Below are positions 7,023 to 9,505 of a stretch of DNA of 9,505 bases, one piece after another. Location of the stretch: assembly GCA_015486815.1 (NCBI GenBank), contig WFQY01000224.1:1-9505 (forward strand), in the 5' to 3' direction. Below the pieces are notes generated by a model. It was given only the letters and a program-made list of their open reading frames with translations, searched no databases and had not been told where the DNA came from. The translations under genes and the position numbers were made by a program. The stretch comes from Phycisphaerae bacterium (GTDB lineage: Bacteria > Planctomycetota > Phycisphaerae > JAAYCJ01). Position 1 is the first letter of the stretch; each line of letters starts with the position of its first letter.

Positions 7023-7980
7023 AAAATAATTCCATATAAATATCCCAGTTTCTTCCCCGTGTAGTTAACCCATCGAATAATTGACCATGGGGATATTTGT
7101 CCACCCAGGCATAGGTTAAAAAACCACTTTCAGTTGCTGCCGGATTATCCACCGCCAACTCTAAAATATACCTTTGACCCTGAGTGGTTTTAGACTTTAA
7201 CGGAACAGCAAGCTTTCTTTCGCTTTTTGTGAGATATGTTGCGATTACATCTGTATCCATTTCCTTCAAAGTTTCTATGTTTTCTACCGAGATAATACGG
7301 GAACGAGGAATTATTACACTCGCCAAAGGTTTGGCCTGTAAAGAACTTGTGAAATCATCCTGCCAATGATACAGGCTCACTTTGAGATTTGGCCCACGAA
7401 ACGAGTTACCCAAAGCTTTTATCAGGATGACCGCAGCGTCTAACTCTTTACCTTCCGCCGTAAAAGTCTGCCTGAGAGTATGATCATGATCAATCCTGCA
7501 CCCATAAATACTATTATGGCAACGGGTAGCCTTGCGGAGAAATGTGTAGTGAAAGCTTAGAATCTGCACATGCGATGCGTGAGAATGTGTTCCTGCAAAT
7601 AAGCGAATAGAAGTAACCTTGTCTCGGCTAAACGACAAAACTGTTGCTATTGTTATAGCTCGTCCTATCGCACGCGGATTCTGCCAATATCCGATACAAT
7701 CAGAGGTGTTGTCGTCAAAAACGGCGAAAGTAAGTGACCTCTGGTTGGCATTTTGAACCGAGGCTTCTACCATAACGGCAGTACAATTCTGAGGTGTATT
7801 TAATGGTTTTGAAATTACTCCCGCAGTCGTAGAACCATCGGCGCGTATTACAAGTTTACCGGAATCCTGCAGGACAATTGCGTTTGTGTTACCTGCGGGA
7901 TGCCAGAAACCACTTCCACCCAGTAATACCTGGGCGGGAATCACAACAAATATCAAAACTTTCGATACCATATTTTCCAT
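7012..7980 (-). CDS. Secreted two-domain beta-sandwich protein of unknown function
   Basis: I do not recognise a named family for the whole protein (322 residues). It begins with a hydrophobic segment (VSKVLIFVVIPAQVLLGG, residues 5-22) that looks like a signal peptide; no lipobox cysteine is seen. Residues ~25-147 are beta-strand-rich, with alternating hydrophobics. Residues ~168-322 ('RQTFTAEGKELDAAVILIK', 'LKVSLYHWQDD', 'KPLASVIIP', 'GQRYILELAV', 'YPHGQLFDG', 'WDIYMELFYG') have the pattern of extracellular jelly-roll modules in which pLas, pG..Y.l.l and Y.gG...W D..f blocks recur. A role in glycan binding is inferred from this fold pattern and from the two barrel genes that follow. The start is either ATG 7980 or ATG 7971; neither has a clear SD. 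It lies 21 nt after the pseudopilin-like gene and overlaps the next gene by 11 bp. Confidence 0.72.
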   Translation of the reverse strand: MENMVSKVLIFVVIPAQVLLGGSGFWHPAGNTNAIVLQDSGKLVIRADGSTTAGVISKPLNTPQNCTAVMVEASVQNANQRSLTFAVFDDNTSDCIGYWQNPRAIGRAITIATVLSFSRDKVTSIRLFAGTHSHASHVQILSFHYTFLRKATRCHNSIYGCRIDHDHTLRQTFTAEGKELDAAVILIKALGNSFRGPNLKVSLYHWQDDFTSSLQAKPLASVIIPRSRIISVENIETLKEMDTDVIATYLTKSERKLAVPLKSKTTQGQRYILELAVDNPAATESGFLTYAWVDKYPHGQLFDGLTTRGRNWDIYMELFYGL

Positions 7981-8001
7981 AAAATATCTTGCACTACAAT
8001 A

Positions 8002-8736
8002 TCAAAAAAACCGTTTGAAACCATACGCAGGCTTATCCTGAAGGATACGCATTTCATCGAATTTTCGCCATTCTACATGACCATCCCCAAAAGCAGCATT
8101 TCCTCCCGCGGGGACACCGTTGCCACCTCGTCCGTTGTCGTAATGGTTGGATTTACTATATCCATATACGGAATACCAGGTTGTCTCATCGAAAAACAGT
8201 GGACGAGTTACAAGGTTCTCTTCACTATTTTTCATGGGTGGAGGAAGATGATTATCCAGGGGAGTGCCCTCTATCAACTTATACTCCTGCATAGCGTCCT
8301 TGGAACCGGCATAAACAGGATATCCTATTGAATAAATATGGTCATAAGAGATATCTGCCCTGTAATGTTCCCAGTCGGCATAGCTGCTGCTGGTTTGATC
8401 CTTATTGTTTTTTGCCCAGTTTGGACAAAACAGGGCTTTACCATCTCCTGCCTGATAGTTGTTTTTGAGCGTATCTCTCATATATTCCGTAATTAAGAGC
8501 CAATTACCGAATCTATACACATATCCACTGCGTGCCAAACACAGTTTCGGAAACTCCCCCATATTATCACTGGAGTAGATCATCCACATCGAACTCATCT
8601 GTTTGAGATTGCTTGCGCAAACCACTCTCGTAGCCAAAAGCCTTGCTTGCTGCAATGCGGGAAGAAGCATCGCAACCAGAACCGCAATGATAGCGACCAC
8701 AACAAGTAATTCGATAAGTGTAAAACTTTTTCGCAT
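8002..8736 (-). CDS. DUF1559/H-X9-DG type prepilin-like protein
   Basis: This 244-residue protein has a type IV pilin/type II secretion pseudopilin N-terminus: 'MRKS' then 'FTLIELLVVVAIIAVLVAML', with Glu9 as the conserved Glu+5 of the mature form. 'LLPALQQAR' and 'CASNLKQM' follow, the typical continuation in Planctomycetota and Lentisphaerota. The C-terminus carries 'NAAFGDGHVEW' (213-223), the end motif of the DUF1559/pre-pilin H-X9-DG family. These proteins are abundant in PVC genomes, are probably processed by prepilin peptidase and anchored or exported, and have no settled function. The -1 residue is Ser4 instead of the common Gly. The start is supported by AGAGGA 7 nt upstream. It is the first gene of the run of four secreted-protein genes on this strand, which suggests a role in exporting or displaying the hydrolase-like proteins, though this is inference. 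Confidence 0.93.
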   Translation of the reverse strand: MRKSFTLIELLVVVAIIAVLVAMLLPALQQARLLATRVVCASNLKQMSSMWMIYSSDNMGEFPKLCLARSGYVYRFGNWLLITEYMRDTLKNNYQAGDGKALFCPNWAKNNKDQTSSSYADWEHYRADISYDHIYSIGYPVYAGSKDAMQEYKLIEGTPLDNHLPPPMKNSEENLVTRPLFFDETTWYSVYGYSKSNHYDNGRGGNGVPAGGNAAFGDGHVEWRKFDEMRILQDKPAYGFKRFF

Positions 8737-8743
8737 CGGAACA

Positions 8744-8749
8744 TCCTCT
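8744..8749 (-). promoter_or_regulatory. Shine-Dalgarno site for the pseudopilin-like gene
   Basis: On the - strand AGAGGA precedes the ATG at 8736 by 7 nt, confirming this start. The 77-nt gap to the PEP-CTERM gene shows no convincing terminator or promoter. Confidence 0.65.
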
Positions 8750-8813
8750 ACTTATGCGTTGGTGTAGAACGCGGTGCGCAGACTCACTCTACGCTCCACG
8801 CCTTACGTTCTTC

Positions 8814-9505
8814 CTATCTTCTACGCAGCAAGCCCAAAACTCCCAGGCAAAGCAGCCCAATCGTCGCAGGCTCGGGAATCTCATTCGCAAAATGGACATA
8901 ATCATAATCAGCTATACCCTTTGCGCCGCTGGTAGCATCGCCCCAGTAAAGCTTGGTATCGCTGGTGCTACTCAATGCTACATTCTCCAACCTCAATATA
9001 TCATCAACATAAACATCGGCAGTACCACTTCCAAAGACAACCTTAATTGGCATAAAATCCAAAGGCTGCCACACTCCACCCACTTGCGTAGGGGTATATT
9101 CACTATACAGGTCGATAAAACTTAAACTTGCACCACTAACTCGTACACCAATCTGCCAACCACCGGAATAATAGTAGTATGGGCTAACCTGCAAACTTCC
9201 CACACCGGCTTCCTTGGCTACTATGCCTGCCGCACCAGCTCCTGTACCATTATAGACCCTGATACTTGTTTCAAGAGTTGAGCCGTTAGTAAAATCAGGC
9301 TGATAAGGATTGGGGCTGCCGACAGACAAAAACCATTCGGTTTGGCCATTATTTGCACTGGTGTCAACATGGTAATAAGCATTTGTGCCTTCCCATGACA
9401 CCGGCCCCCAGTCAGGTTGTGGGTCTCCGCTTCGATAAGAATTCCAGCCAGCATTCCAGGGATTGAGATTGCCTTCATACTGAATGTCCCAGGTAATCGC
9501 TGCCC
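8814..9505 (-). CDS. PEP-CTERM sorting domain protein, 3' part (5' end outside window)
   Basis: The frame is open to the right edge (reading ITWDIQYEGNLNPWNAGWNS near the edge), so the gene is cut; the GTG at 9401 is an internal Val. The visible 230 residues form a beta-rich domain of concanavalin A-like/laminin-G type, with Gly/Ser/Tyr-rich strands ('TLETSIRVYNGTGAG', 'VVFGSGTADVYVDD') and the ending 'DYDYVHFANE'. The C-terminus has the complete PEP-CTERM tail: 'PEPATIG', a hydrophobic stretch (LLCLGVLGLL) and a final Arg triplet (8817-8876). Such tails direct proteins to the exosortase system for export and surface processing, usually in bacteria making extracellular polysaccharide. The ligand of the domain is unknown. 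Its stop lies 77 nt before the pseudopilin-like gene on the same strand, so cotranscription is possible but not shown. Confidence 0.9.
   Translation of the reverse strand, partial: AAITWDIQYEGNLNPWNAGWNSYRSGDPQPDWGPVSWEGTNAYYHVDTSANNGQTEWFLSVGSPNPYQPDFTNGSTLETSIRVYNGTGAGAAGIVAKEAGVGSLQVSPYYYYSGGWQIGVRVSGASLSFIDLYSEYTPTQVGGVWQPLDFMPIKVVFGSGTADVYVDDILRLENVALSSTSDTKLYWGDATSGAKGIADYDYVHFANEIPEPATIGLLCLGVLGLLRRR

Noticed and set aside
8754..8820. Possible hairpin in the 77-nt gap between the PEP-CTERM and pseudopilin-like genes (GTAGA/TCTAC)
   Set aside because: Only about 5 bp pair around a long loop and no T-run follows on either strand, so it does not support a terminator.
1..9505. CRISPR arrays, tRNA/rRNA genes, phage genes, toxin-antitoxin or defence modules
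   Set aside because: No repeat-spacer pattern, no tRNA-like cloverleaf, and no proteins of these families were seen on either strand.

Overview
The window looks like part of a chromosome from the PVC superphylum, most likely a Planctomycetota (Phycisphaerae-like) or Lentisphaerota/Kiritimatiellota relative. The evidence is a C-terminal PEP-CTERM sorting tail, a prepilin-like 'FTLIELLVV' protein ending in the 'GDGHVEW' motif typical of the DUF1559/H-X9-DG family, and several secreted TIM-barrel proteins of the glycoside hydrolase type. This placement is inferred from protein families only; no rRNA or tRNA marker is present.

Left half (2-3142, + strand): a tight three-gene operon. It starts with the 3' part of a large glycosidase-like TIM-barrel protein that runs in from the left edge. 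A class II pyruvate aldolase of the HpcH/HpaI family follows, then a D-2-hydroxyacid dehydrogenase of the glycerate dehydrogenase/hydroxypyruvate reductase type. The last two have all their catalytic residues and suggest breakdown of a 2-keto-3-deoxy sugar acid to pyruvate plus an aldehyde or keto acid that is then reduced. The substrate cannot be read from the sequence.

Middle (3143-3787): no intact gene. It holds two decayed transposase pieces facing opposite ways: a + strand remnant of an IS21-type istA and a - strand remnant of a different DDE transposase. They abut near 3400. This scar separates the two convergent gene groups.

Right half (9505-3788, - strand): in order of transcription, a PEP-CTERM surface or exported protein (5' end beyond the right edge), a DUF1559-type pseudopilin-like protein, a secreted protein of two apparent beta-sandwich domains, a secreted clan GH-A-like TIM barrel, and a secreted protein with a carbohydrate-binding-like domain plus a DUF187/GHL10 barrel. 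The last four genes are spaced by 21 nt or less, or overlap, so they are probably cotranscribed. The window reads as an accessory polysaccharide-processing locus: exported sugar-active proteins on one strand, and a barrel protein with intracellular sugar-acid enzymes on the other.

No clearly new defence, RNA or mobile system was found. The most interesting points are the clan-A-like barrel that seems to lack the usual beta-7 nucleophile glutamate, the operon that puts a pseudopilin-like gene directly ahead of secreted barrel proteins, and the double transposase scar.
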